Positions 1 through 7,494 of a stretch of 64,000 nucleotides of DNA are shown piece by piece (the stretch's first letter is position 1; every line of letters starts with the position of its first letter). The stretch spans positions 248,001 to 312,000 of the forward strand of contig NZ_OMPD01000009.1 in the NCBI RefSeq assembly GCF_900312745.1, read 5' to 3'. This DNA is from Aquimarina sp. AU58. Its GTDB lineage: Bacteria; Bacteroidota; Bacteroidia; Flavobacteriales; Flavobacteriaceae. The notes beneath the pieces were generated by a model that was given only the letters and a program-made list of their open reading frames with translations, was not told the origin of the DNA and searched no databases. Made by a program: the position numbers and the translations under genes.

Positions 1-3
1 GGA

Positions 4-363
4 ATGAAAAATCATTTAAACAAAAAACTCACAGCAAAAGTTGGAGCTGTCTACGAGGAAACTCCCGATGACAATCCTTGCGCAGGTAGCGAAATCTATT
101 TATCGTTATTTTTTGATAAAAAACAGGTAAAAGTATCAGAAATAGAAATATTAACCTGTGGTAAAGAATCAGTATACGAAATAGGAAATTATAACTGGGA
201 ATTATTGTACAATAAAGAAATCAGTATTGATTTTATTCCAGAACAAACAAAAGGTACTTACGCAGAGTATTTGTCTTTAGAGCTACGGGATAAAAAGCTT
301 ATTGCGTGCATAACACATTTAAATGGAAAAGTAGTTGAGTATGTTTTTAAGGAGGAAAAGTAA
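4..363 (+). CDS. Hypothetical protein (119 aa)
   Basis: I do not recognise this protein. It has no signal peptide or membrane segment. It is a mixed beta-rich small protein with two cysteines in the first half (DDNPCAGSE, ILTCGKE) and a charged C-terminus. The gene starts three bases inside the window, so an upstream start or a longer N-terminus cannot be excluded, but the ATG gives a compact ORF. It is followed 31 bases later by a small lipoprotein gene on the same strand and belongs to a run of short, poorly conserved genes. By context it may be an accessory or immunity-type protein, but the sequence shows nothing specific. Confidence 0.55.
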   Translation: MKNHLNKKLTAKVGAVYEETPDDNPCAGSEIYLSLFFDKKQVKVSEIEILTCGKESVYEIGNYNWELLYNKEISIDFIPEQTKGTYAEYLSLELRDKKLIACITHLNGKVVEYVFKEEK

Positions 364-394
364 TCATGAAAAATCAAGAGATAAAAATCTAAAA

Positions 395-796
395 ATGAAG
401 CATATTTATTATATACTTTTAGTCATAGTTAGCTCTTGTGCTCAAAACGTAAAAGAAGCTAAAACTAATGGTAATCAAATAATTGAAAAAGTAGAAAAAT
501 CAAAAGATAGTATATCTATTCAAGAATTGAAGCTTTTAACAAAAGTAGAAGCCGTACATAAATACGGTACACCTTCTTCTATAGAACAATTTATTTTACA
601 CGATGCCTATGGAGAATTTAGAAATACTATTACCAATACATACAGCCAAGAAGAAAGGCAAAGCGAATCTATTGTAATAGATGAACTTACCTGGGAAAAA
701 GACGAAGAAACCTGGGTTACGGTTTGGTACGAAGTTCAGCAAAAAAAATCAGTACCTAAAGAAACCTATATATGGGATAAAGGGACAGAGTTCTAA
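395..796 (+). CDS. Small lipoprotein (133 aa), unknown function
   Basis: The protein starts MKHIYYILLVIVSSCAQN, a type II signal with lipobox VSSC and Cys15 as the likely lipidated residue, so it should be membrane-anchored. A longer reading from 335 exists but would place 20 charged residues before the signal and overlap the upstream gene, so I chose the ATG at 395. The mature part is acidic and lysine-rich, with a KYGTPSSIEQF stretch and the Trp-rich segments LTWEKDEETWVTVWY. That pattern is common in small Bacteroidota lipoproteins of unknown role. The next gene begins ten bases downstream. Confidence 0.7.
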   Translation: MKHIYYILLVIVSSCAQNVKEAKTNGNQIIEKVEKSKDSISIQELKLLTKVEAVHKYGTPSSIEQFILHDAYGEFRNTITNTYSQEERQSESIVIDELTWEKDEETWVTVWYEVQQKKSVPKETYIWDKGTEF

Positions 797-806
797 GGTG
801 AAAAAA

Positions 807-1313
807 ATGAAATTAAAAACATCCATAGAAATTGATATTCTAGAATTTTTTAAGACAGCGAAGTTTGACTATTTAAAACTGGGACAAACCAAAGAATGGA
901 TCTTAAACAACTTTCCTGATCCTGATTGTTTTGGAACCAATTTTTTAACAGAGGAAGTCAATATCTGGACCTATGGCGGTATTGAATTGCATTTTGAAAA
1001 CAAAAAACTCTATTTAATATTTTCAGATTATTGGTACGAAGGAAAACTAGATAGCAGTCGCCAACTAAAATTAAACAAATGGATCTTCGAAGATGTTAGT
1101 CAACTCAACCTATTATTTGTTTTAACAAAACTAAACGAACACAATATTGATTATAAAAAGAAAACCGATAACCTGGGTGTTTTATTGCGATTAAAAAGTG
1201 GTGTCGAATTAACCTTTGAAAATATAAATGACATTGAAGGGTTAAACTCAAACGGTTTTCAATTAACCTCTTTTGCCTTGGTGGAAGAAAATCCATATCG
1301 TTGGAAAGAGTAG
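807..1313 (+). CDS. Immunity-like cytosolic protein (168 aa)
   Basis: This is a soluble protein with no signal peptide. Its first half contains LKLGQTKEWILNNFPDPDCF and then GGIELHFENKKLYLIFSDYW. That layout (an early xxLGxT element, then an IELHF strand pair) resembles immunity proteins of bacterial polymorphic toxin systems. This is pattern recognition, not a family match. I take the ATG at 807; an in-frame GTG lies at 798, right after the stop of the previous gene. A longer reading from 681 would overlap that gene by 116 bases and is rejected. Just past the stop, another frame reads protein-like (RVVLYYEDVENSGTLDVSEK), so the gene may be frameshifted near 1305. Confidence 0.6.
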   Translation: MKLKTSIEIDILEFFKTAKFDYLKLGQTKEWILNNFPDPDCFGTNFLTEEVNIWTYGGIELHFENKKLYLIFSDYWYEGKLDSSRQLKLNKWIFEDVSQLNLLFVLTKLNEHNIDYKKKTDNLGVLLRLKSGVELTFENINDIEGLNSNGFQLTSFALVEENPYRWKE

Positions 1314-1385
1314 TACTTTATTATGAAGATGTAGAAAACTCTGGAACATTAGATGTTAGTGAAAAAGAACGATTTTTAAAGAATT

Positions 1386-1619
1386 ATGAAATATATACGC
1401 TACATCATACTCTTAATCATTGGATTAATTACCTCTTTCTGTATTTGGAGTTACATCCAAAGAGCAAATTTTGAGTATAACCCTGAAGGTAAATTTTTAT
1501 CTCCTGAAGATGGAGTAGTTTATACAGAACAAGCAAAAGAAGTATATGGAATTCTTGCGTTTCTCGGACTGATTGTAACAGGAATAATTATTTATAGAAC
1601 AATAAAAAAATCTAAATGA
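1386..1619 (+). CDS. Small two-helix membrane protein (77 aa)
   Basis: This short protein has two predicted transmembrane helices, about residues 5-23 (YIRYIILLIIGLITSFCIW) and 53-70 (YGILAFLGLIVTGIIIYR), and ends in KKSK, which suggests a cytoplasmic C-terminus. The roughly 30-residue connecting segment (NPEGKFLSPEDG) is polar. Its stop overlaps the start of the next gene by four bases (ATGA), so the two are probably translationally coupled. No family is recognised. Confidence 0.6.
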   Translation: MKYIRYIILLIIGLITSFCIWSYIQRANFEYNPEGKFLSPEDGVVYTEQAKEVYGILAFLGLIVTGIIIYRTIKKSK

Positions 1620-2194
1620 AAATAGTAGCACTAACATATCTATCTGTTCTATTACTCTTTTTAAATAGTAATGCTCAAACTACTAACAATGAAAATAGGA
1701 TGTTACATACTATTTTTAAAGTTATTGATGCTCATTCACGTACCGAAGTCCCATTGGCTATTATAGAAATTAGTTCTGGAAACAAAAGAGTCGGTGGGAT
1801 TCAAACAGATTTTGACGGATTAAGTCCTTGGGATGTATGTTCTAAAAAATTAGTAGATCATAAATTTAAGATTAACGTATTTGGAATGAATTATAAACCT
1901 TTTGAAAAAACATATTCCATTAAAAATGACACTATACTTACTATTAAACTCGACCCTGGAGAAATAAAATTTAAGAATCAAGGAGAATGGGGAACCTTTA
2001 TTCGAAGGGAATTAAGGATTCCTTTTTGTGGAACAGGCTTAGAAATAGACATAGACATAGAAGTTTTAGAAAATGCAGAATATCGGCATTGCGATGGTCG
2101 TATAAAACGATTTAATGATATCCCTACAAAAGAATTACATCAATGGGAAAAAATACATAAACAATCAACTAAAAAAACAAAAGATGAGAATTGA
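1616..2194 (+). CDS. Exported protein with carboxypeptidase-regulatory-like fold (192 aa)
   Basis: A signal peptide MKIVALTYLSVLLLFLNSNAQ ends at an Ala-Gln typical of Bacteroidota type I signals, so the protein is exported. Residues about 30-115 (VIDAHSRTEVPLAIIEISSG ... GGIQTDFDG ... LTIKLDPGEI) look like the beta-sandwich carboxypeptidase-regulatory or CarbopepD_reg_2 fold, in which TDFDG is a characteristic turn. The C-terminal part is lysine-rich. It overlaps the preceding small membrane protein gene by four bases. No enzymatic motif is visible, so the role is unknown. Confidence 0.6.
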   Translation: MKIVALTYLSVLLLFLNSNAQTTNNENRMLHTIFKVIDAHSRTEVPLAIIEISSGNKRVGGIQTDFDGLSPWDVCSKKLVDHKFKINVFGMNYKPFEKTYSIKNDTILTIKLDPGEIKFKNQGEWGTFIRRELRIPFCGTGLEIDIDIEVLENAEYRHCDGRIKRFNDIPTKELHQWEKIHKQSTKKTKDEN

Positions 2195-2385
2195 AGAAGC
2201 CAAAAAACGTATACATCAAGTTTTTTTTTCAGATGACGGTTTAGATATGTTATTTAGAATGAGTTTTGATGTATAACAATCCTGATAATTATGTTTTGTT
2301 TGAAATGTGTATGAAAGAAGAGCGAAAAGAAACGCTAAATGATATAAAAGAGATATTAATAGCGTTTGACAGAATCATCAACTAA
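2184..2385 (+). pseudogene. Frameshifted small gene (about 67 codons)
   Basis: Two short frames lie end to end. The first reads MRIEEAKKRIHQVFFSDDG ... FRMSFDV and stops at 2276. The second is open from 2269 to 2385 and reads MYNPDNYVLFEMCMKEERKE ... LIAFDRIIN. Joined by a one-base shift near 2270 they would make one small helical, charged protein without a signal peptide. I read this as a small gene broken by a frameshift, though two overlapping microproteins cannot be excluded. Neither half is recognised. Confidence 0.45.
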
Positions 2386-2390
2386 ATTCT

Positions 2391-3236
2391 ATGAAAACCA
2401 CTCAATTAATCTACATACTATTCTTTGTAAGCTTTATTTCGTGTAAAAAAGGAGTAACAGACAAAACCTTTAAAATATTCCATTTAAAACCTAATAGAGT
2501 ATATACAGATACCGCAGCAGTCAATGGAAAATTCTCTAAAAGAAGAAACGATTTTTTTGTAGTGAAAAATTATGATATCAATAACGAGCAACACAAAATT
2601 AAAATAGACAGTTTTATAGTTAATTATGTAAAGAAAGATTCCTTTTTAATCCAAAACAAAAATGTGAGTTGGAGATTGACTTTTTTTAAATATGGCGATG
2701 GAATTGATGAATATACCCAACACGAATACGATACCGATTATACCATTCATGATTTGTTTTCATACAAAAAGGAAATAGGTAATGTTTATTTTGATACGAA
2801 AGAAGGTTACAGAGGTTCTAATTATAACGTACCTCCTGACAAGCATACGAGTAGCAACCGAAAAATAATCACCGATTATTTTAATACCAATATTAAACTG
2901 CAACACAACATAAAACAAGAGCAAAATGCTAGAGGTAGTTTTAATCCATACACCTATAAACAAGATACCATAAAAGTAGTTGCTAAATTCATAAAAAGAA
3001 TAGGAGGTAGTAAAATACAAATAGTGCAATACAAATTTTTAGAACCTATTACAAGACTCATTGTATTAGAAGGAGACACCCTTAATATTGCCTACTCTAT
3101 AGCTTATGAACCAAAAGAGTTTCCAAAAAAATCAATGCTAACCTTGGTAAAAGATAGTGCAAATGTAGGATTAAAGAACTACTATATTTTTCCTGGTTAC
3201 AACCCTGAAAAAGGGATAGAACCTATTAATGAATAA
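2391..3236 (+). CDS. Lipoprotein (281 aa), unknown function
   Basis: The N-terminus MKTTQLIYILFFVSFISCKK is a lipoprotein signal with lipobox FISC, lipidated at Cys18. The mature protein is rich in Lys, Asp, Tyr and Asn and contains a central stretch rich in Tyr and His (DEYTQHEYDTDYTIHDLF). No catalytic motif or known domain is recognised. It is the last gene of the + strand accessory run and converges on the sigZ operon 86 bases further on. No strong intrinsic terminator is seen between them. Confidence 0.65.
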   Translation: MKTTQLIYILFFVSFISCKKGVTDKTFKIFHLKPNRVYTDTAAVNGKFSKRRNDFFVVKNYDINNEQHKIKIDSFIVNYVKKDSFLIQNKNVSWRLTFFKYGDGIDEYTQHEYDTDYTIHDLFSYKKEIGNVYFDTKEGYRGSNYNVPPDKHTSSNRKIITDYFNTNIKLQHNIKQEQNARGSFNPYTYKQDTIKVVAKFIKRIGGSKIQIVQYKFLEPITRLIVLEGDTLNIAYSIAYEPKEFPKKSMLTLVKDSANVGLKNYYIFPGYNPEKGIEPINE

Positions 3237-3322
3237 TGTTATATCAAAATAAAATATTGGAATAAAAATTAGAGAATGATAAAATTTCATTTTTAGACTT
3301 AATAAACAAGAAGGAATTGTAT

Positions 3323-3862
3323 TTAACAGGATGATTTCTTATTACTTCCGGTTTTTGATTCGAAGTCTATTATACTCCCTTTCCCACCTTGTAAAATAGT
3401 ACAACAACCTTCAAATAATTCTTTAAGTTTTTTTCTTCCCCGCTGAATTTTAGAACGTACCGTAACATAATTTATATTAAGCTGTTCGGCTATTTCTTTT
3501 TGTGGTATTTCCTTTATTTCAGATAAGATCATTAATTCTCGATACTCTTCTGGCAATTGATTAACAAAAGAATGTACACATTTACCCAGCTCTATCCCAG
3601 CATCCTCATTGGTATCATAATCAAAAAAGGTGTCATCTTCAATTGAGTTAGTTTGCAGCTGCTTTTTCCTGTAGTAATCGGTAATTGTATTTTTGGCTAT
3701 AGTATACACCCAGCTTTTAAGGTTATCGACACCATTACTATTCGATTTGGATAATTTTAAAAATACATCTTGGGTTAAATCTTCGGCATCTTCCTGATTG
3801 CGGACACGCTTTTTAACATAGCCCAATAATGGATTATATAGTTGAACGACTTGATTTTGCAT
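3323..3862 (-). CDS. sigZ: SigZ-type ECF RNA polymerase sigma factor
   Basis: Sigma-70 region 2 is seen at about residues 8-68 (DAEDLTQDVFLKL, then WVYTIAKNTITDYYRKK), and region 4 at about 100-150 (LPEEYRELMILSEIKEIPQK, then a helix-turn-helix NINYVTVRSKIQRGRKKL). Features typical of the SigZ group are the linker cysteine C95 (GKCVHSF), the Cys pair C153-C154 just after region 4, and a glycine-rich tail; here the tail also ends in Cys179. The length of 179 aa is normal. The start overlaps the end of the upstream MFS gene by 29 bases, so translation may be coupled. No anti-sigma factor gene is adjacent, so the cysteines may sense the signal directly (inference). Confidence 0.88.
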   Translation of the reverse strand: MQNQVVQLYNPLLGYVKKRVRNQEDAEDLTQDVFLKLSKSNSNGVDNLKSWVYTIAKNTITDYYRKKQLQTNSIEDDTFFDYDTNEDAGIELGKCVHSFVNQLPEEYRELMILSEIKEIPQKEIAEQLNINYVTVRSKIQRGRKKLKELFEGCCTILQGGKGSIIDFESKTGSNKKSSC

Positions 3863-5015
3863 TTTTTATAGAGAAATTGATGAATAAAATTGTTCCGGTT
3901 ATACACAAAGATAAATATAGGTTTTGTATTCCAAGAAATTCTATGGCGTAGATTCCGATAAATGCACCAACAGCAGCACCTATATCCCACCATGTACTTA
4001 CACTAGAAATTTCCTGTAAGGAATTATCTTTATTTTGTGAGTTCTTGATGGCAATAAGTGGCGAAAAAGTAACCACAATTGTATTGAATACAAAAGCTAG
4101 AATAATACCCAAAATGGTACTGTCGAATGCAATCAACGCCATTGCTAATAAACAAATACTAATTGAAATTGAAAATAAGATTAGTGGTCGAAAACGTATG
4201 GTGAGTATGCCTCCGATTATAGAAAACAACAAAACAAATAATCGTTTTAATAACAAATAAAACGCCACATAACCAAGTAACTCACTCGAATTGATCATGT
4301 TTCCTGATAATAAATGTGATAGGGATACAACTAAAATACCATCTATTGAAACAGATATTATAAATACTAATAAATTGATAGCATTTGGATAAAAAGTAAG
4401 GTTTGTTTTTACGATATCATTTTTTGCCTCAGTTTCAATTTTTGGTAATGAATACGCTAAAAGTATACCTAACGAACTTATTAAAGCTATGCTAAATAAG
4501 CCATTTTGAATACCAAATTCACTAATGACGATTGGCCCAAACCAAAGTACAAATAAAGCTCCTAATGATTTGATGCTTTGTGATAATCCGAATGCTAAAC
4601 CAGACTTTTCTTTAGCTTGTGAAGCATAAGATAAAGTGGATATTTTTAATCCGGAATAACTTAAACCCCAAAAAATTCTTGCTATTAAAAAAGAAATTAA
4701 ACCTAATTTGAGTCCATATATAAAGGTGGTTAGCGTAGCGAGAGTTGCAGTAATGATCAGCATTTTTCGAATTCCGATTCGATGTACCCAATTCGCAATA
4801 GGTGTGTTTGCAATAATCCTCACAAAACGGTTTATGGATAATAATATGCCAATAAAAAATACCGAAAAACCTAATTCTTTACCATAAATGGGAAGTACAG
4901 GGTATAAAACGGCATCACCTAATCCTGCAAAAGCCATCACCCCACTAGCACGCAAAGCCCCTCGAAATGAGGAGCTTTGTTCTTTAGGGATAGGAGAGCT
5001 TTTGGTTAGCAACAT
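3834..5015 (-). CDS. MFS efflux transporter
   Basis: This 393-residue polytopic membrane protein has about 12 hydrophobic helices and an early MFS layout (AGLGDAVLYPVLPIYGKELG, then SINRFVRIIANTPIANWVHR, equivalent to motif A between helices 2 and 3). It lies between the Cys-rich microprotein gene, whose end it overlaps by ten bases, and sigZ, which it overlaps by 29, so the three are surely cotranscribed. Family members are drug or metabolite exporters. Given its Cys-rich neighbours I infer export of a metalloid or thiol-reactive compound. The substrate is not shown by the sequence. Confidence 0.8.
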   Translation of the reverse strand: MLLTKSSPIPKEQSSSFRGALRASGVMAFAGLGDAVLYPVLPIYGKELGFSVFFIGILLSINRFVRIIANTPIANWVHRIGIRKMLIITATLATLTTFIYGLKLGLISFLIARIFWGLSYSGLKISTLSYASQAKEKSGLAFGLSQSIKSLGALFVLWFGPIVISEFGIQNGLFSIALISSLGILLAYSLPKIETEAKNDIVKTNLTFYPNAINLLVFIISVSIDGILVVSLSHLLSGNMINSSELLGYVAFYLLLKRLFVLLFSIIGGILTIRFRPLILFSISISICLLAMALIAFDSTILGIILAFVFNTIVVTFSPLIAIKNSQNKDNSLQEISSVSTWWDIGAAVGAFIGIYAIEFLGIQNLYLSLCITGTILFINFSIKNAKSSRSTI

Positions 5016-5191
5016 CCCGTTTTTTCAATGTTAATTTCTTTACGCTCTTCTTTATCGCAACACGATGATCCATCCGTAGGTTGCTCACAACAAGAGCTTT
5101 GTGCAGATTGTGCTTGAGCCGATGTAGATTCACAGCATACACTACTTTGTTGAATTGTTTCTACCTGCTTATTTGTATTTCTCTTTTTCAT
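5006..5191 (-). CDS. Cys-Cys-rich microprotein (61 aa)
   Basis: This is a small soluble protein whose cysteines come mostly in adjacent pairs: SSVCCES, SSCCEQ, SSCCDK and the terminal TGCC. Spacing is polar and low-complexity (Ser, Gln, Ala). It has no signal peptide. The pattern resembles metal- or metalloid-binding peptides but matches no metallothionein consensus I know. I chose the ATG at 5191. A GTG at 5236 would give 76 aa, but it lies only a few bases from the proposed -10 element (CGTC at 5247-5244) and so would sit at or before the transcript start. It overlaps the MFS gene by ten bases. Confidence 0.7.
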   Translation of the reverse strand: MKKRNTNKQVETIQQSSVCCESTSAQAQSAQSSCCEQPTDGSSCCDKEERKEINIEKTGCC

Positions 5192-5239
5192 AATTATTGA
5201 TTTTAATACTTCTATGTTGTTATGTATTGTTTTCACTCT

Positions 5240-5273
5240 TTAAGACGCAAGACTTTTATAATGATGCATCATT
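5240..5273 (-). promoter_or_regulatory. Proposed SigZ promoter, copy 1, with palindrome
   Basis: Read on the minus strand, TGCATCATT (5268-5260) is followed by a 12-base spacer and CGTCTTAA (5247-5240). The same two boxes with identical spacing stand upstream of the flavoenzyme gene. CGTC is a common -10 core for ECF sigma factors. In this copy the upstream box is half of a perfect 14-base palindrome, AATGATGCATCATT (5260-5273), which could also be a repressor operator. The assignment to SigZ rests on proximity. Confidence 0.55.
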
Positions 5274-5282
5274 TTTATTTTT

Positions 5283-6644
5283 TTAATTGCATCCCGATGT
5301 ACCGCAACTCGAACCTGTAGTTTCTACTCCTTCTATAGTTAGTTCTGAAGAACAACAAGCTACACTGTCACTTTTTTTGTCTGTTGCAAAATCGGTACTA
5401 CACACTCCTGTTTCTGGTAAATTAAGTTCAACTCGCTCTGCAGCTTCAATATCACCAGCCATATGAGCTACTATAGAGCGTACCTGCTCATATCCTGTAG
5501 CCATTAAAAAAGTTGGAGCTCTACCATAACTTTTAGAACCCACGATGTAAAAATCTTTTTCGGGATGGCGAAGCTCTTTTTCTCCGTGGGGTCTTACTGT
5601 TCCACAACTATGAACATTTGGATCAATTAATTCGGCAAGATCAAAAACCGATTCTAGCGAGGCATCTAAGTCTGTTCGTACCTCGCGAATCATTTCCAAA
5701 TTTGGTCGAGAACCTGTATTACTGATTATTTCGTCTATTTGGTTAATGGTTTCTATTTCGCCATTTAGGTCACCGATGATTTGGATACCGTCTTCTTTTT
5801 TAGTCAGTTTTAAGATATGGAAAGGCGTATAGACATTTAATTTTCCACTATTCACCAATTGCTCAATACGAATACCAAGAGCACCTCTGGCTTCCAATGC
5901 ATCCTCTTGTTTTCCACCATACACCTTGTTCATATTATCTTTTCTCAATACCCAATTAAGTTGTGTTTCTGGGTATTCTTTCTGAATGTCTCCTAAATCT
6001 AATAAAGCATTAATAGCAGAATGCCCTCCCCCTACAACAACTACATTTTTGTTTTTATAACGTTCTAGATGTTCTGCTTTTACATTTGGGATACCATAAA
6101 AGATATGCTCATTTAGTTCTTGCTCTCCTTCTGCAAACACACCGCCAGAACCAATGGGATTGGGTTGATTCCAGGTTCCTGTAGCATCAATTACTGCTTT
6201 TGCTTCATAATAATTAATATTTTCATTTTCTTGAACCTTAATAGAGAAAGGTTTATTCTCACGCCCCCAGGTTTTCATTTTATCCAAGCCTTTTCTTCCT
6301 ATAGAAAGAACTTTGCTATTCAAATGAATGTATGGTTTAATCTGAGGTAAATTTGCTAATGGGTGAAAATAGTGCTCTACCAACTGTTGTCCTGTTGGTA
6401 ATTCATTTTCATCGGGAGCTATCCAATCGGTTTGTTCTAATAATTCTTTCGCAGCTCGATCTATATTATATTTCCAGGGAGAAAACACACGAACGTGGTT
6501 CCAGGAACGTATATTTTGTCCGACAGAGCTTCCCGATTCAAATACAATGAAAGGAAGATTTTGTGTTAGTAAATGTGCAGCTGCAGCTAATCCTACTGGG
6601 CCAGCACCTATTATTGTTATGGGTAAATTATTGTTTTGCATCAT
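5283..6644 (-). CDS. FAD/NAD(P)-dependent monooxygenase-like oxidoreductase with Cys-rich tail
   Basis: This 453-residue enzyme has an N-terminal FAD-binding GAGPVGLAAAAHLL (residues about 12-25) and a second Rossmann motif VVVVGGGHSAINALL (about 202-216) for NAD(P)H, the arrangement of class B flavin monooxygenases and ArsO-like proteins. ATGTWNQP also fits that group. The last 45 residues are unusual: CSTDFATDKKSDSVACC, then SSCGTSGCN, a Cys-rich extension like that of the neighbouring microprotein. No signal peptide is present, so it is cytosolic. It is the first gene of the - strand unit and has its own copy of the TGCATCATT/CGTC motif. Oxidation of an organic or metalloid substrate is inferred. 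Confidence 0.78.
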   Translation of the reverse strand: MMQNNNLPITIIGAGPVGLAAAAHLLTQNLPFIVFESGSSVGQNIRSWNHVRVFSPWKYNIDRAAKELLEQTDWIAPDENELPTGQQLVEHYFHPLANLPQIKPYIHLNSKVLSIGRKGLDKMKTWGRENKPFSIKVQENENINYYEAKAVIDATGTWNQPNPIGSGGVFAEGEQELNEHIFYGIPNVKAEHLERYKNKNVVVVGGGHSAINALLDLGDIQKEYPETQLNWVLRKDNMNKVYGGKQEDALEARGALGIRIEQLVNSGKLNVYTPFHILKLTKKEDGIQIIGDLNGEIETINQIDEIISNTGSRPNLEMIREVRTDLDASLESVFDLAELIDPNVHSCGTVRPHGEKELRHPEKDFYIVGSKSYGRAPTFLMATGYEQVRSIVAHMAGDIEAAERVELNLPETGVCSTDFATDKKSDSVACCSSELTIEGVETTGSSCGTSGCN

Positions 6645-6666
6645 TTTTAGAATTTGTATTCATCTC

Positions 6667-6695
6667 TTAAGACGACAACTTTAAAAAATGATGCA
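6667..6695 (-). promoter_or_regulatory. Proposed SigZ promoter, copy 2
   Basis: On the minus strand TGCATCATT (6695-6687), a 12-base spacer and CGTCTTAA (6674-6667) repeat exactly the layout of copy 1 at 5240-5273. CGTC lies 26 bases before the ATG of the flavoenzyme gene, which leaves a short untranslated leader. The upstream box here is not part of a full palindrome, so the part common to both copies is the bipartite promoter rather than the palindrome. Confidence 0.55.
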
Positions 6696-6786
6696 CTTTA
6701 CTATAAATAAAAAATCAAGTAATTAAGGTTAGGGTATAAAAAATGATCGTGTTTTACCATTTTATATATGAGATTTAATCAAATCG

Positions 6787-7494
6787 TTATGCTTTAAAAA
6801 TAACACTTCTTACTTCATTTAAATAGCTTCTTCCAATTGGATATCGATTATTTGCAATTTCTATACTATTACCTTCAATAGATTCTATTTTATCAATTGA
6901 TATGGTATAAGATCTATGAATTCTAATAAACTTATCAGAGGGTAAGTCATCTGTAAAATTACTTAACGTTTGATGAGCAATATAGTTGCTTGAGGACGTA
7001 TTTACTTTAATATAATCCCCAAGGCTTTCGATAGATAATATTTCATCCAGATATATTTTTTGCATCTTTTTTTTGTCGATTTTCAAAAAGATATATGCTC
7101 GTTTGTTAGGAGTAGTAAAGCTATCTTTTTGTTGATACTCTTTTATTTTGAAAGCTTTATTTACAGCCATAATGAACCTATGAAACGAGATGGGTTTTAC
7201 CAAATAATCTACTACCTCTAACTCATAACTTTCTACTGCAAATTCTTCATGGGCAGTAGTGATTATGGTAAGTGGTTTTTGATGCATGCTTTTCAATAGA
7301 TTCAACCCATCTAAAAGAGGCATGTTAATATCTAAAAAAAGAAGATCTATTTCTTGATTCCTTAAATAGTCAAGACTTTCGGTTGCATCGCTAAATGAAG
7401 CTAAAAAAATCAATCCTTTTGTTTGATCAACATAGTTTTTTATCACTTTAATTGCCAGTGGTTCATCATCAATAATAACACATTTTAAATCCAT
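6787..7494 (-). CDS. LytTR-family response regulator
   Basis: This is a 235-residue regulator. The receiver domain (about 1-120) has the acidic pair in IIDDEP, the phospho-acceptor Asp55 in LLFLDINMP, and the conserved Lys in VVDYLVKPIS. The LytTR DNA-binding domain (about 135-235) includes IYLDEILSIESLGDYIKVN and FIRIHRSYTISIDKI. It is the partner of the LytS-type kinase gene directly upstream; the kinase stop and this start overlap (TAATG). The operon is divergent from the first mannosidase gene, so control of the glycan locus is likely but inferred. Confidence 0.92.
   Translation of the reverse strand: MDLKCVIIDDEPLAIKVIKNYVDQTKGLIFLASFSDATESLDYLRNQEIDLLFLDINMPLLDGLNLLKSMHQKPLTIITTAHEEFAVESYELEVVDYLVKPISFHRFIMAVNKAFKIKEYQQKDSFTTPNKRAYIFLKIDKKKMQKIYLDEILSIESLGDYIKVNTSSSNYIAHQTLSNFTDDLPSDKFIRIHRSYTISIDKIESIEGNSIEIANNRYPIGRSYLNEVRSVIFKA

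Noticed and set aside
5192..5236. GTG start at 5236 for the Cys-rich microprotein
   Set aside because: It lies 8 to 11 bases from the proposed -10 box and would precede or sit at the transcript start; the ATG at 5191 leaves a normal leader.
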